Shown in pieces: positions 28,126 to 37,046 of a stretch of 64,000 nt of DNA (position 1 is its first letter; each line of letters starts with the position of its first letter). The DNA comes from Myxococcales bacterium (GTDB lineage Bacteria; Myxococcota; Myxococcia; Myxococcales; Anaeromyxobacteraceae). The stretch covers positions 152,791-216,790 of the forward strand of contig JAJZQX010000008.1 in NCBI GenBank assembly GCA_021806645.1, given 5' to 3'. A program made the position numbers and the translations under genes. Under the pieces are notes generated by a model. That model was given only the letters and a program-made list of their open reading frames with translations. It was not told where the DNA came from and made no database searches.

Positions 28126-29325
28126 ATGGCCGGTGAACCTAGGCTGGAGCTGCAGAAGGACCTGGCGCGACACCTGCGCGCCGGCCACCCGTGGGTCTTC
28201 CGCAAGGCGCTCGCCAGGCCGGCCAAGGGGATCCCGGCCGGCACCATCGTCGACGTGGTGGAGGGGAACCGCTTCGTGGCGCGCGGCTACTACGACCCGC
28301 TCTCGCCCATCACCGTCCGCGTGCTGACGCGCGAGGAGGGGGAGACGGTGGACGACGCCTTCTGGCGCCGCCGCGTGGCGCGGGCGCTGGCGCTGCGCAA
28401 GGAGCTGGTGCGAGGCACGACCGCCTACCGGCTGCTCCACGGCGAATCGGACGGCCTGCCGGGCGTGGTGGCCGATCGCTACGACCGCTTCGCGGTCATC
28501 AAGCTCTACTCGGCGGGGCTCACCCCGTGGCGCGCCGCCATCGTCGAGGCGCTCCGCGCCGAGTGCGGCGACCTGGCCGGCGTCTACGGCCGCGACGAGA
28601 TCCCCCGAGACGACGACGACGAGGGGGGCTCGCCGGAAGGGCGCGTCCTCTGGGGCGCCGAGCCGCCCGAGCAGCTCGCCATCGACGAGTACGGGATGAA
28701 GATCCTGGTCGACGTGAGGCGCGGCCAGAAGACCGGCCTCTTCCTCGACCAGCGCGAGAACCGGCGGCTGGTCCGCGAGCTGGCGCGAGGCCGCCCCGAG
28801 GCGCTCAACCTCTTCAGCTACACCGGCGGCTTCTCGGTGGCCGCCGCCCTGGGCGGCTCGACGCACGTGGTCTCCAACGACCTCGACGCCGGCGCGCTCC
28901 AGCTGGCCCGCGCCACCTTCAAGGCCAACGGGCTCGACCCGGCCGACCACGCCTTCGCCAACGGCGACGCCTTCGACCTGCTCGCCAGCTACAAGCGGCA
29001 GGGGCGGCGCTTCGACCTGGTGGTCTGCGATCCGCCCGCCTTCGCCAAGTCACAGAAGGCGGTCGAGGGGGCGCTGGCCGGGTACGCGTCGCTCAACCGG
29101 GCCGCGCTGGCCGTGCTCTCGCCCGGCGGCCTGCTGGTCACCTGCTCCTGCAGCGCGCGCGTCTCGGCCGACCAGTTCTTCGAGGCCGTGAAGGAGGCCG
29201 CCTTCAAGACGCGGACCGAGCTGGCGCTGGTGGCCGAGACGCGCCAGCCCTACGATCACCCCATCTCGCTCCAGTTCAAGGAGGGGCGCTACCTCAAGGC
29301 GATGGTGCTGCGCCGGCTGTCGTAG
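28126..29325 (+). CDS. 23S rRNA (cytosine-C5)-methyltransferase, RlmI-like
   Basis: A 399-residue enzyme with the RlmI/YccW layout. An N-terminal PUA domain (residues 1-80, LRAGHPWVFRKAL) and a central EEHL-like strand region precede a C-terminal Rossmann methyltransferase. SAM motif I is ALNLFSYTGGFSVAAALGG, motif IV is CDPPAFAKS and the catalytic Cys region is TCSCS. It would place m5C on 23S rRNA (C1962 in E. coli). An acidic insert (RDDDDEGGSPEG) sits around residue 165. It follows the radical SAM gene without a spacer, and its last 32 bases overlap the convergent CPBP gene. Confidence 0.88.
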   Translation: MAGEPRLELQKDLARHLRAGHPWVFRKALARPAKGIPAGTIVDVVEGNRFVARGYYDPLSPITVRVLTREEGETVDDAFWRRRVARALALRKELVRGTTAYRLLHGESDGLPGVVADRYDRFAVIKLYSAGLTPWRAAIVEALRAECGDLAGVYGRDEIPRDDDDEGGSPEGRVLWGAEPPEQLAIDEYGMKILVDVRRGQKTGLFLDQRENRRLVRELARGRPEALNLFSYTGGFSVAAALGGSTHVVSNDLDAGALQLARATFKANGLDPADHAFANGDAFDLLASYKRQGRRFDLVVCDPPAFAKSQKAVEGALAGYASLNRAALAVLSPGGLLVTCSCSARVSADQFFEAVKEAAFKTRTELALVAETRQPYDHPISLQFKEGRYLKAMVLRRLS

Positions 29326-30157
29326 CCGCCGAGCGCGGCACCAGGAAGGACGCGGCGCCCGGTGCCGGCGGGAGCCAGCGGCGGGCGGCCCGGACCAGCA
29401 GCGCGTAGAGCGCCAGCCCGACCGCCAGCAGCGCGGCCGCCTCGCCCGGCCCGACCGGTTCGGCCGGGCCCGCCGCCGCCTCCGACGCCACCAGGAGCCC
29501 GAGCATGGCCGCGCCGTTGTTGACGGCGTGGGCCACCATCGACGGCCAGATCGATCCGGTGCGCCAGGCCAGCCAGCCGAAGGCGACCCCGAGCATCAGC
29601 ACGCCCGGAAACCGGACCGGATCGAGGTGGAAGACGGCGAAGACCAGCGCCGAGAGCGCGACGGCCCGGGCCGGCGAGCGCCGCCCCAGGAACGCCGACT
29701 GCAGCCCGCCACGGAACGCCACCTCCTCGCAGAGCGCCGGCAGCAGCGAGATCACCGCCAGCATCACCGTCCGACTCGAGCCGGAGTGCAGCAGGGTCCG
29801 GCCGATGTCGAACGTCTCCACCAGCCGCCGCGGGAGAACCGACCCGGTCAGCGTCTGGAGCCCGGACCCGGCCAGGATGCCGGCCATCCCGACCCCCGCC
29901 CCGAACGCCAGGGCGAGCGGCGCCGGCGGCGCGGCGAGCCGCAGCAGCCGCCCTGGCTGGTAGCCGGTCCGGTGCGCCCAGCCGAGCGTCGCCAGCAGCA
30001 GCCCGAGCTGCGACACCAGCGTCCCGGCCAGCAGCGACACCGCGCCGATGAACGAGAGCGGCAGGATGGCCAGCAGGACCATCACCAGCCCGGTGGCGTG
30101 CGGCGCTTCGAGCGGCTTCCCGGCGGGTGGCGAAAGGGGCTCCACGGAAGGCCACAT
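29294..30157 (-). CDS. CPBP family intramembrane metalloprotease (Abi/CAAX type)
   Basis: A 287-residue polytopic protein with about seven hydrophobic segments and the three CPBP motifs: EEVAFRG (EExxxR) near residue 145, FAVFHLD (FxxxH) near 180, and VAHAVNNG (HxxxN) near 212. These form the intramembrane metalloprotease site seen in Rce1-like enzymes. The substrate is unknown; bacterial members act in peptide processing, immunity or envelope maintenance. The gene is divergent from coaBC with only 45 bp between starts. Confidence 0.88.
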   Translation of the reverse strand: MWPSVEPLSPPAGKPLEAPHATGLVMVLLAILPLSFIGAVSLLAGTLVSQLGLLLATLGWAHRTGYQPGRLLRLAAPPAPLALAFGAGVGMAGILAGSGLQTLTGSVLPRRLVETFDIGRTLLHSGSSRTVMLAVISLLPALCEEVAFRGGLQSAFLGRRSPARAVALSALVFAVFHLDPVRFPGVLMLGVAFGWLAWRTGSIWPSMVAHAVNNGAAMLGLLVASEAAAGPAEPVGPGEAAALLAVGLALYALLVRAARRWLPPAPGAASFLVPRSAATTAGAAPSP

Positions 30158-30202
30158 CTTAGCCCGTGGGCGGCCCGGTCCATGTCGGATACGATGCGCC
30201 GC

Positions 30203-31432
30203 ATGGATTTCGCGAACCGGACGGTGGTGCTCGGCGTCGGCGGCGGCATCGCCGCCTACAAGGCCTGCGAGGTGGCTCGGCTGGTGGTGAAGGGGCGCGG
30301 CAAGGTCCGCGTCGCCATGACGCGCGCCGCCACCCGCTTCGTCGGGCCGCTCACCTTCCAGGCCATCAGCGGCGCGCCGGTGGTGGTCGACCTGCTCGAC
30401 GAGCAGACCGAGCGGAGCTACGGCCACCTGCAGCTGGCCCGCGAGGCCGACCTGTTCCTGGTGGCCCCGGCCACCGCCGATCTCATCGCGCGGCTGCGGG
30501 CCGGGATGGGGGACGACGCCGTCACCACCACCGCGCTGGCCGTCACCTGCCCGATCCTGGTCGCCCCCGCCATGAACACGAGGATGTGGAAGAACCCGGC
30601 GGTGCAGGAGAACCTCGCCGCGCTGGTGGCGCGCGGCTGGCACGTGGTCGGCCCCGGCGCCGGCGAGCTGGCCGACGGCGACGTGGGCGAGGGGCGGCTG
30701 GCGGATCCCGACGAGATCGCCACCGCGGCGTCGAGGCTGCTCGGCAACCTCGATCTCTCGGGCCGGCGCGTGGTGGTCACCGCCGGCCCGACCCGGGAGC
30801 CGATCGACCCGGTCCGCTTCATCTCCAACCCGTCGTCCGGGAAGATGGGCTACGCGCTGGCGGCGGTGGCGGCGCGGCGCGGCGCCGAGGTGGTGCTGGT
30901 CTCCGGTCCGACCGCGTTGCCCGATCCATCGGGCGTCAGGACCCTCCGCGTCGAGACCGCCGAGGAGATGGCGCGGGTGGTGGACGACGTCGCCCCCGGC
31001 ATGGACCTCTTCATCGGCGCGGCGGCCGTCTCCGACTACCGGCCCGCCTCGTCGGCGCCGCACAAGGTGAAGAAGGGGCCGGGCGACGAGACCCTCAAGC
31101 TCACCCGCACGCCCGACATCCTGGCCGGTCTCGGCTCGCGCCTCGCCGGCAAGCCCGACGCGCCGGTGCTGGTCGGCTTCGCCGCCGAGACCGAGGAGGT
31201 CATCACCCGCGCCCGCGAGAAGCTGAAGGGGAAGCGCTGCGACCTGGTGGTGGCCAACAAGGTCGGCGGGTCCGGCTCCGGTTTCGGGAGCGACACCAAC
31301 CGCGTGGCGCTGGTCTCGTCCACCGAGCTGGCCGAGATCGAGGGGCCCAAGGAGCGGGTGGCCGAGGCCATCGTGGACTGGATCCTGCCGGTGCTCGACG
31401 CCCGGCGCCCGCGCGCCAAGCCGCTGAAGTAG
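30203..31432 (+). CDS. coaBC: Bifunctional phosphopantothenoylcysteine decarboxylase / phosphopantothenate-cysteine ligase
   Basis: A 409-residue CoA-biosynthesis enzyme. The N-terminal CoaC flavoprotein domain has [13 protein letters not shown] near residue 10, the FMN/active-site loop [10 protein letters not shown] near 118 and a [16 protein letters not shown] loop near 150. The C-terminal CoaB domain has [25 protein letters not shown], the CTP-binding dinucleotide fold, and AAAVSDYRP. Together they convert 4'-phosphopantothenate to 4'-phosphopantetheine. ATGs at 30182 and 30194 are in frame; 30203 is preferred because TACGAT ends seven bases upstream and the conserved part begins directly. 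Confidence 0.93.
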   Translation: MDFANRTVVLGVGGGIAAYKACEVARLVVKGRGKVRVAMTRAATRFVGPLTFQAISGAPVVVDLLDEQTERSYGHLQLAREADLFLVAPATADLIARLRAGMGDDAVTTTALAVTCPILVAPAMNTRMWKNPAVQENLAALVARGWHVVGPGAGELADGDVGEGRLADPDEIATAASRLLGNLDLSGRRVVVTAGPTREPIDPVRFISNPSSGKMGYALAAVAARRGAEVVLVSGPTALPDPSGVRTLRVETAEEMARVVDDVAPGMDLFIGAAAVSDYRPASSAPHKVKKGPGDETLKLTRTPDILAGLGSRLAGKPDAPVLVGFAAETEEVITRAREKLKGKRCDLVVANKVGGSGSGFGSDTNRVALVSSTELAEIEGPKERVAEAIVDWILPVLDARRPRAKPLK

Positions 31433-31449
31433 ACCGGCGGTCGAGGGCG

Positions 31450-32394
31450 CTACGCCCCGGCGATCCGCGCCATGCGCAGCGGCAGCACCAGCGTGCCGTG
31501 GATGGCCCGCCGGAAGGAGTCGCGCGACTCGCCGACCAGCTGGTGCGCCTCGATGAGCGTGAGCCGCTTCGACCGGACCTGGCTCGCCAGCATGCGCCGC
31601 AGCTTCTCCGACATGGCCAGGTTCCGCTCGCCGGTGGCGTCGGCGCGCGCCGCCTCGCAGTGGCGACCGTCGAGCAGCAGGCCGAGGATCGCCTCGACGG
31701 CCAGCTCGTTCACCTCCTCGATCAGATCGTCCTCCAGCGGCAGCCGCCGCGAGCGGGCCAGCGCCAGGCGGGAGACGTGCTGGAACCGCTTCACCTTGGC
31801 GCTCATCACCAGGTAGCGGAAGAGGTGGCGCGAGACGCCGAACGGCAGCACCGAAGCGTGGTGCAGCGTGCGGCGCAGGAACTTGTCGTGCGAGATGGTG
31901 GTTCTGGTGGCCACCCGCCGCGCCAGCTCGGAGAGCGCCGGGTCGAGCCGCTGGTCGAAGCGGAGTTCCCAGTAGGCGTGGCCGGTGCGGGCCTTGTGGA
32001 AGGAGGAGAGGTTCTTCCACGGGACGTAGTAGTTGTGGGCGACGGTGTCGGCGGCGAGGTGGGCGAGGAAGCCCCAGGCGAAGGCCTTCTCCTCGCCCGG
32101 GCGCGCCTCGTCGAGCACGGCGAAGCCGACCTTCCAGTTGTGGGCGTGGTGGACGAAGCGGGCCAGGTTCTTGCCGACCACGATGTCGGCGGCGAGGGAG
32201 CCGTAGAGGAACTCGTTGCCGAAGTCGCCCAGCAGGGTGCGCAACGGGCCGGCCAGCGGCCCGGTGGCGGCCAGCGCCTGCGCCGAGAAGGAGAGGTGGG
32301 CCAGCGGCCCCCAGGCCAGCGCGTCGGAGGGCCATGCGAGGATGAACAGCGCCAGGAGGGCGAAGCTGGCCGAGGCGATGGCGCGTGGAGACAT
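31450..32394 (-). CDS. Zinc-dependent phospholipase C-like secreted protein
   Basis: A 314-residue exported protein. The signal peptide ([22 protein letters not shown]) ends just before [10 protein letters not shown]. If cleavage leaves Trp at the N-terminus, this matches the Trp1 zinc ligand of bacterial phospholipase C. Later His/Asp motifs fit the same three-metal site: [19 protein letters not shown] and [15 protein letters not shown]. Sequence otherwise diverges, so activity on phospholipids is inference. The ATG is seven bases after TAGGAT (32407-32402), pointing to a leaderless message. It is divergent from the uracil-DNA glycosylase gene. Confidence 0.75.
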   Translation of the reverse strand: MSPRAIASASFALLALFILAWPSDALAWGPLAHLSFSAQALAATGPLAGPLRTLLGDFGNEFLYGSLAADIVVGKNLARFVHHAHNWKVGFAVLDEARPGEEKAFAWGFLAHLAADTVAHNYYVPWKNLSSFHKARTGHAYWELRFDQRLDPALSELARRVATRTTISHDKFLRRTLHHASVLPFGVSRHLFRYLVMSAKVKRFQHVSRLALARSRRLPLEDDLIEEVNELAVEAILGLLLDGRHCEAARADATGERNLAMSEKLRRMLASQVRSKRLTLIEAHQLVGESRDSFRRAIHGTLVLPLRMARIAGA

Positions 32395-32460
32395 CCAGGT
32401 GATCCTAGGGGTGGCGCGGGGCGACCGCAACGGGCCACCCGGGGCGGAGGAGAATCGAGC

Positions 32461-33297
32461 GTGAGCGACGAGCGGAAGGAAGCGGTGCGGCAGGTGGCCG
32501 GCGAGCTGGCCCGGCACCTGGCGTGGCTGCGCGACGCGGGGGTGCGCGAGGTGCCCGTGCCCGTGCCGGTGATGCGGCGAGCGCCGGTCCCGGCTCCGGC
32601 TCTTTCTCCGGCTCCGGCCCTGGAAGTGCGGCCCTTGCCGGTCGCGGCGCCCCGGCCCCTGGCTCCGATCGTCGAGCAGGGGCCCGCGGCCACCTCCGCG
32701 TCCCAGAAGGGGAGCGGCTCACCCGGGCTCCTCGCCATCCGCGCCGACCTCGGCGACTGCCGCCGCTGCAAGCTGGCCGGTGGCCGGACCACGCTGGTCT
32801 TCGGCGTCGGCGCGCCGCGTGCCGAGCTGATGTTCGTCGGCGAGGGACCGGGCGCCGACGAGGACCTCCAGGGTGAGCCGTTCGTCGGCAAGGGCGGGCA
32901 GTTGCTGACGAAGATGATCGAGGCCATGGGCTACCGGCGCGAGCAGGTCTACATCGCAAACGTGGTCAAGTGCCGGCCGCCCGGCAACCGCGACCCGGAG
33001 CCGGACGAGATCGAGGCCTGCGAGCCGTTCCTGAGGCGGCAGATCGAGGCGGTCGGCCCAAAGGTGATCGTCGCGCTCGGAAAGTTCGCCGCCCACACGC
33101 TGCTCCGCTCCACCATCCCCATCACCAGGCTGCGCGGCCAGTGGTCCGAGTACCAGGGCGTGAAGCTGATGCCTACCTTCCACCCGGCCTACCTGCTGCG
33201 GAGCCCGGCGGAGAAGGTGAAGGCCTGGGAGGACCTGAAGCTGGTGATGGCGGCGCTGGGCCGGCAGGTCGCGCCGGGAGGCGGGCGGCCGGGCTGA
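32461..33297 (+). CDS. Uracil-DNA glycosylase, family 4 (Fe-S type)
   Basis: A 278-residue protein. After a Pro/Ala/Val-rich N-terminal linker (about residues 38-85) comes the family-4 core. CRRCKL is the first Fe-S Cys pair, [17 protein letters not shown] the uracil-binding loop, and [21 protein letters not shown] holds the other two Fe-S cysteines. The C-terminal catalytic loop is [11 protein letters not shown]. It removes uracil from DNA. The GTG start has GGAG nearby. Its last 49 coding bases plus 13 bases beyond the stop are duplicated exactly at 37905-37966. Confidence 0.92.
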   Translation: MSDERKEAVRQVAGELARHLAWLRDAGVREVPVPVPVMRRAPVPAPALSPAPALEVRPLPVAAPRPLAPIVEQGPAATSASQKGSGSPGLLAIRADLGDCRRCKLAGGRTTLVFGVGAPRAELMFVGEGPGADEDLQGEPFVGKGGQLLTKMIEAMGYRREQVYIANVVKCRPPGNRDPEPDEIEACEPFLRRQIEAVGPKVIVALGKFAAHTLLRSTIPITRLRGQWSEYQGVKLMPTFHPAYLLRSPAEKVKAWEDLKLVMAALGRQVAPGGGRPG

Positions 33298-33310
33298 GCT
33301 TCGGGACCGG
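33249..33310 (+). repeat. 62-bp exact direct repeat, copy A (3' end of uracil-DNA glycosylase gene)
   Basis: Identical base for base to 37905-37966 in the same orientation. This copy is in its native context, covering the last codons, the TGA and 13 bases of 3' flank of the glycosylase gene. Confidence 0.9.
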
Positions 33311-33384
33311 GGCAGGTCGTGAAATAGCCGCCCCCAGCCCGCGTAAGGCTCGAGGTCCCTCTGGGGAGAGAGACAGCGGAGGCG

Positions 33385-33410
33385 CCGGGCCAGGGGATCT
33401 CCTGGCCCGG
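33385..33410. terminator. Strong hairpin, 10-bp perfect stem
   Basis: CCGGGCCAGG / CCTGGCCCGG around the loop GGATCT. It sits 87 bp after the glycosylase stop and 30 bp before the next start. There is no T-tract; it may terminate the upstream message or shape the 5' leader of the GIN-domain gene. Confidence 0.5.
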
Positions 33411-33440
33411 TGTCGCCCGCCCTCCCGTCAGGAGCCCTTC

Positions 33441-34169
33441 ATGCGCCGCCTCGTCCTGGTTGCCGCCGCCACCGCCGCACTCACCGTCATCCCCGCCGCC
33501 GCCCAGGCCTGGAGCTGGGGTGGGACGTGGGGTGGGACGCGCGGCGATGGCAAGAAGGTCACGGAGGCCCGCCAGGTCGGCGCCTTCACGGCCGTCCGCG
33601 TCGAGGGCTCGATCGACGTCGCCGTGAAGGTCGGCGGCGCGCAGTCGGTCGCCGTCACCATCGACCAGAACCTCCAGCCGCTGGTCACAACGGAGGTGAG
33701 CGGTACCACGCTGGTGATCAAGGCCAAGGACGCCAGCTGGCAAGGGAAGGCGATCGTCGAGATCACCGTGCCGGCGCTCCGCGCCCTGGCCATCGAGGGC
33801 TCGAGCGACGTCACCGTCGACGGCGGCCAGGGCGACCTGGCGCTGGCCATCCACGGCTCGGGCGACCTGCGCTGGAACGGCGCGGCGTCGAAGCTGGAGG
33901 CCTCCATATCCGGCTCCGGCGACATGAAGCTGAGCGGCACCGCCGACCACGCCCGGCTCTCGGTGGCCGGCTCCGGCGATGTGGCGGCGGGCGGCCTGAC
34001 GGCCAAGGGGGCGGCCGTCTCGGTGGCCGGCTCGGGTGACGTCGAGCTGACCCTCGACGGCGGCCCGCTGAGCGTGAGCGTGGCCGGCTCGGGCAACGTG
34101 GTCTGGCACGGCACGGCCTCGGTAGAGCAGGCCGTCGTGAGCGGCTCGGGCGAGATCGTCCGGCGCTGA
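33441..34169 (+). CDS. Secreted GIN-domain (DUF2807) auto-transporter-like adhesin head protein
   Basis: A 242-residue secreted protein. A signal peptide (LVLVAAATAALTVIPAAAQA) is followed by a right-handed beta-helix-like region with the DUF2807 pattern. VGAFTAVRVEGSIDVAVKVG is the typical start, then repeating Gly-Ser-Gly-(D/N/E) turns occur every 20 or so residues (HGSGDL, SGSGDM, AGSGDV, AGSGNV, SGSGEI). AGGAG precedes the ATG. GIN proteins are often periplasmic or surface-exposed, with no proven enzymatic role. A short Trp/Gly stretch (WSWGGTWGG) opens the mature chain. Confidence 0.88.
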   Translation: MRRLVLVAAATAALTVIPAAAQAWSWGGTWGGTRGDGKKVTEARQVGAFTAVRVEGSIDVAVKVGGAQSVAVTIDQNLQPLVTTEVSGTTLVIKAKDASWQGKAIVEITVPALRALAIEGSSDVTVDGGQGDLALAIHGSGDLRWNGAASKLEASISGSGDMKLSGTADHARLSVAGSGDVAAGGLTAKGAAVSVAGSGDVELTLDGGPLSVSVAGSGNVVWHGTASVEQAVVSGSGEIVRR

Positions 34170-34198
34170 CGCTGCGGGCGGCGTAGCGCCCACTCCCT

Positions 34199-35956
34199 CT
34201 ACGCCACCGCGGCACCGGCCATCCGCCCGTTCGCCGACGCGCGCACCGTTCCGGCTTCGGGCCCGACCAGCGGCCCGCCACCGGGGCGGAAGCTCCAGCG
34301 GAGCCGGTGGGGCGCCACGCCGGCGACCCGGATGTACCCCGCATGGACGCCGTGGAGGTGGTGAGCGGCGCATAGGCCGGTGAGGTTCTCCCCCACGGTG
34401 GGGCCGTCGTGGGAGCGGAAGCAGACGTGGTGGGCGTGCGCCGCGGCTCGGCTGCAGCCCGGGACCTGGCACCAGTCCTGGTCGCGAGCGAGGACCCGCT
34501 TCTGGACCGTGTTCCGCTCGGCCAGGAGCGGCTTCCAGGTGGCGATGAAGTGCTCGGCGATGAGTTCCAGCGCCTCGCCGGGGGTGAGGAAGCGCCCCGA
34601 AGCCTCCCGCGCCGCCCGGAGCGCCGGTTCGAGGAGTGAGAAGACCCTGACGGGGAGGTGCCACGAGACCTCCCCCCGCGCGCACATCTGCTCCTCCTCC
34701 TTGGCCTCGGCCTCACGGGCCAGGGCGATGCAGGTGAGGCTGGAGGCCCGGCCGATCCAGGCGTCGAGCGTCCGCTCGTCGGCATGAGCTGCAATGATGC
34801 GGGCCTTCTCGTAGGTGATCCGCCCAGCTCGCATCGCGGTGCGCAGGGCCGGCAGCTCGTGGAGCCGCCGCTCGAGCGCGACGCGCTGCGAGACGGCCCG
34901 CTCCGACAGGCCGAGCCGCTCGGTGCAGTAGTGCGAGAAGCTGACGAACTGCATGTCGCGCCAGAGCCCGAGCTGGCGCAGGAGCAGGGCGAGGTGGCCG
35001 AGGAGGTCGTCCCAGCGGGCGCGCAGGTCGCGGAGCCGGCGCAGGTCGGCGTCGAGCCGGGTGAGGTCGACGCCCGGTCCGGTCGACGTCAGCTCGCCAG
35101 CAAGCTCCACCGCCAGCGCCGCGCCCGCCGCCTCGCCGCCAGGCCCCGGCCGCGGAGCCGGGTCGAAGCTTCGGATGAAGTCCCAGCGCTGAGTCTCCTC
35201 CTCCAGCCAGGCCTTGAGCTCCTCGAGCGGCTGGCCGGCGGGGGCGTGGTCGAGCATCCAGCCGGCGTCCCCGGCCTCCTCGGCGACGTCCGGCGGCGGG
35301 TGGGCGCCCAGGTACTCCTCGCAGAGGGCCTCCACCCGCCTCCACCTCGGGGTGGCCGCGCCGAGGACCTTGCCGGCCAGCGCCAGCGCCTCCTCGAGCT
35401 TCGCGCGCGCCTCCGGCCGGACGGAGAGGCCGAGCCGCTCCCAGGGCTCCTCCTCGGTTTCGTCGTCGCCCACCGCCCGCTGCACCTCGGCCGCGAGCGC
35501 CCGCACCGTCTCGGAACTGGCCCTCGCCACCCAGGACGCCTCCTCATCCCCACGGGCGAGCGGGACGATGGTCTCGGCCTTGCGAGGGCTGACCGCGCCG
35601 CGCAGGACCGCCTCGCGCAGGAGCGGCCGCTCCGCCAGGTTGCGGGCGAGCCGCGCCAGCTTCTCGGCCGTGCTGCCGGAGAGGCCGAGCCGTTCGCGAG
35701 CGTAGTCGCCCAGGCTGGAGAAGCCGAGTCGCAGGAGCCGGTCGCCGACCGTGAGCGACGCGAGGCCGTCGCCCAGGGCCAGGTCGAGCGGACCGCGGCC
35801 GCGGGCGACGCGGACCAGGAGCCCGTCGAGCAGCAGGGCCGCCTCATCGCGCAGCACCGACCGAAGCTCATTGGGCCGCACCGGCTCGAGCGTGCCGGCC
35901 ACGCGCGAGATCGCTTGGAAGTCGGCGTCGGCCGCCGTGATGAGCGTCTGGCTCAT
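34199..35956 (-). CDS. HNH endonuclease-domain protein (DUF222/13E12-like)
   Basis: A 585-residue protein. The first 450 residues are helical and contain two similar segments, around FSSLGDYARERLGLSGSTAEKLARLAR and VSFSHYCTERLGLSERAVSQRVALERR, which look like an internal duplication of a DNA-binding-like helical unit. The C-terminus has an HNH nuclease motif: CQVPGC ... AHHVCF ... ENLTGLCAAHH. Such genes are multicopy and mobile in actinobacteria and myxobacteria; their role is unclear. The start is the ATG at 35956, with an in-frame ATG at 35974 as alternative. It borders the IS91 remnant and may belong to an acquired patch. Confidence 0.8.
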   Translation of the reverse strand: MSQTLITAADADFQAISRVAGTLEPVRPNELRSVLRDEAALLLDGLLVRVARGRGPLDLALGDGLASLTVGDRLLRLGFSSLGDYARERLGLSGSTAEKLARLARNLAERPLLREAVLRGAVSPRKAETIVPLARGDEEASWVARASSETVRALAAEVQRAVGDDETEEEPWERLGLSVRPEARAKLEEALALAGKVLGAATPRWRRVEALCEEYLGAHPPPDVAEEAGDAGWMLDHAPAGQPLEELKAWLEEETQRWDFIRSFDPAPRPGPGGEAAGAALAVELAGELTSTGPGVDLTRLDADLRRLRDLRARWDDLLGHLALLLRQLGLWRDMQFVSFSHYCTERLGLSERAVSQRVALERRLHELPALRTAMRAGRITYEKARIIAAHADERTLDAWIGRASSLTCIALAREAEAKEEEQMCARGEVSWHLPVRVFSLLEPALRAAREASGRFLTPGEALELIAEHFIATWKPLLAERNTVQKRVLARDQDWCQVPGCSRAAAHAHHVCFRSHDGPTVGENLTGLCAAHHLHGVHAGYIRVAGVAPHRLRWSFRPGGGPLVGPEAGTVRASANGRMAGAAVA

Positions 35957-36112
35957 GCTCAACGTAACTAGCATCAACGGCGATACCTGAACAGGCGTAA
36001 CGTAGTACCAACCCAACTGGGACGGCGGGCGGTATCCGCCAGCGCATGCGGGTCGGACCAGGCGCTCCTCGCCAGAGGCCACCCGGCCCGCTCATTGCTC
36101 CACAAACGTCTC

Positions 36113-36820
36113 ATGCCCCCGGGGTACGAGCCGGTCGAAACCTGGGAACGCCGCCCTGGCGCGGCGACCGCGCCGCTCGGCGGCTATCGAAGGCGGGAGC
36201 CGGAGAAGACGCTTCTCCATCAGGTCGTCCGCGAGCGGCTGGAGCGGTTGTGCAGGTACGCCGTCAGGCCGCCGTTCGCGCTCCACCGGCTGTCGCAGGG
36301 GCCGGACGGCCGACTCCCGTACAAGATGAAGCGGCCCCGGAGTGGCTCGCTGTTCCTCTTGCTCACGCCCGACCAACTGCTCGCCCGGATCGCCACCCTG
36401 GTGCCGCCGCTGGGAGAGGGAGGGGAGCAGGCGCAGGCGGACCGTGCTGGCCCCGCCGAACACCTGACCCCCGTGCCGCCGCTGTCGAGGGCCCCGCCAC
36501 CGGTGCCCACCCCCTGGGCAGACTTCACGCTCGCGCCGCCGGCAAAGCCGCCCGTTCCCGACCGGCTCGGCCCGCGCTACCGGGTGCCTTGGGCCGAGCT
36601 GCTGCGGAAGGTCTTCTCGCTCGACGTGCTGGCCTGCCCGCGGTGCGGCGGTCGCATGGAGCTGATCGCCTTCATCGCGGAGGCGGGGATCGCGAAGCGC
36701 ATCCTCGACCACATCGGGCTTCCACCCACCGGGCCGCCCGTGCCAAAGCCACCAGGGCCGGACGAGGCGCCCGACCCGGGCCCCGAGTACGACGGCGCCG
36801 ACTCCACCCACGACGACTGA
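36113..36820 (+). pseudogene. IS91-family transposase, internally deleted
   Basis: About 235 residues in one open frame. YRRREPEKTLLHQVVRERLE resembles the N-terminus of IS91/Y2 transposases (YRPRxPExTxLYQVVREHLE). It is joined within about five residues to the C-terminal part: RYAVRPPFALHRLS, KMKRPRSGSLFLLLTPDQLLARIATLVPP, then WAELLRKVFSLDVLACPRCGGRMELIAFI. The central zinc-finger region and the two-Tyr HUH catalytic region, several hundred residues in intact members, are absent. The segment after LVPP also lacks the usual RYHGVFAPHA-like motif. It cannot be an active transposase; it marks a past insertion and partial deletion. Confidence 0.75.
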
Positions 36821-37046
36821 AGGCGGCCGGCCCTGGGGCGGCCAACGGAGCGGTCTGCCCTTCGTGCGTTCGAAGCCCGTGGGAGAACACCCTTGCGGAG
36901 CGTTCGGGTGGCGTGGCAACCTCGCCCACAGTCAAAAAGTGTCTTGAACCTGTAGACGCCAAGTCACCGTAATTCTTGTTATCGGACAGAAAAGTGGGTT
37001 GGATGCCTTACACTCGTTCCCCCACCTTCATCTCACGGAAACGCCC
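36821..37046. other. AT-richer junction downstream of the IS91 remnant, 226 bp
   Basis: No gene. From about 36930 base composition drops well below the surroundings (stretches such as gtcaaaaagtgtcttgaacc and gtaattcttgttatcggaca). CTTG/GAAC tetranucleotides of the type IS91-like elements use as targets occur at 36943-36949 and 36975. The element's ori end may lie here, but I cannot fix it. Confidence 0.4.

Noticed and set aside
30166..33297. 1043-codon plus-strand frame ending in uracil-DNA glycosylase
   Set aside because: The first ~765 codons overlap coaBC and the phospholipase gene in other frames and look like shadow translation; the real start is GTG 32461.
36885..36910. GTTCGAA sequence resembling a tRNA T-loop
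   Set aside because: No acceptor or anticodon stem can be built around it; it lies in the flank of the IS91 remnant.
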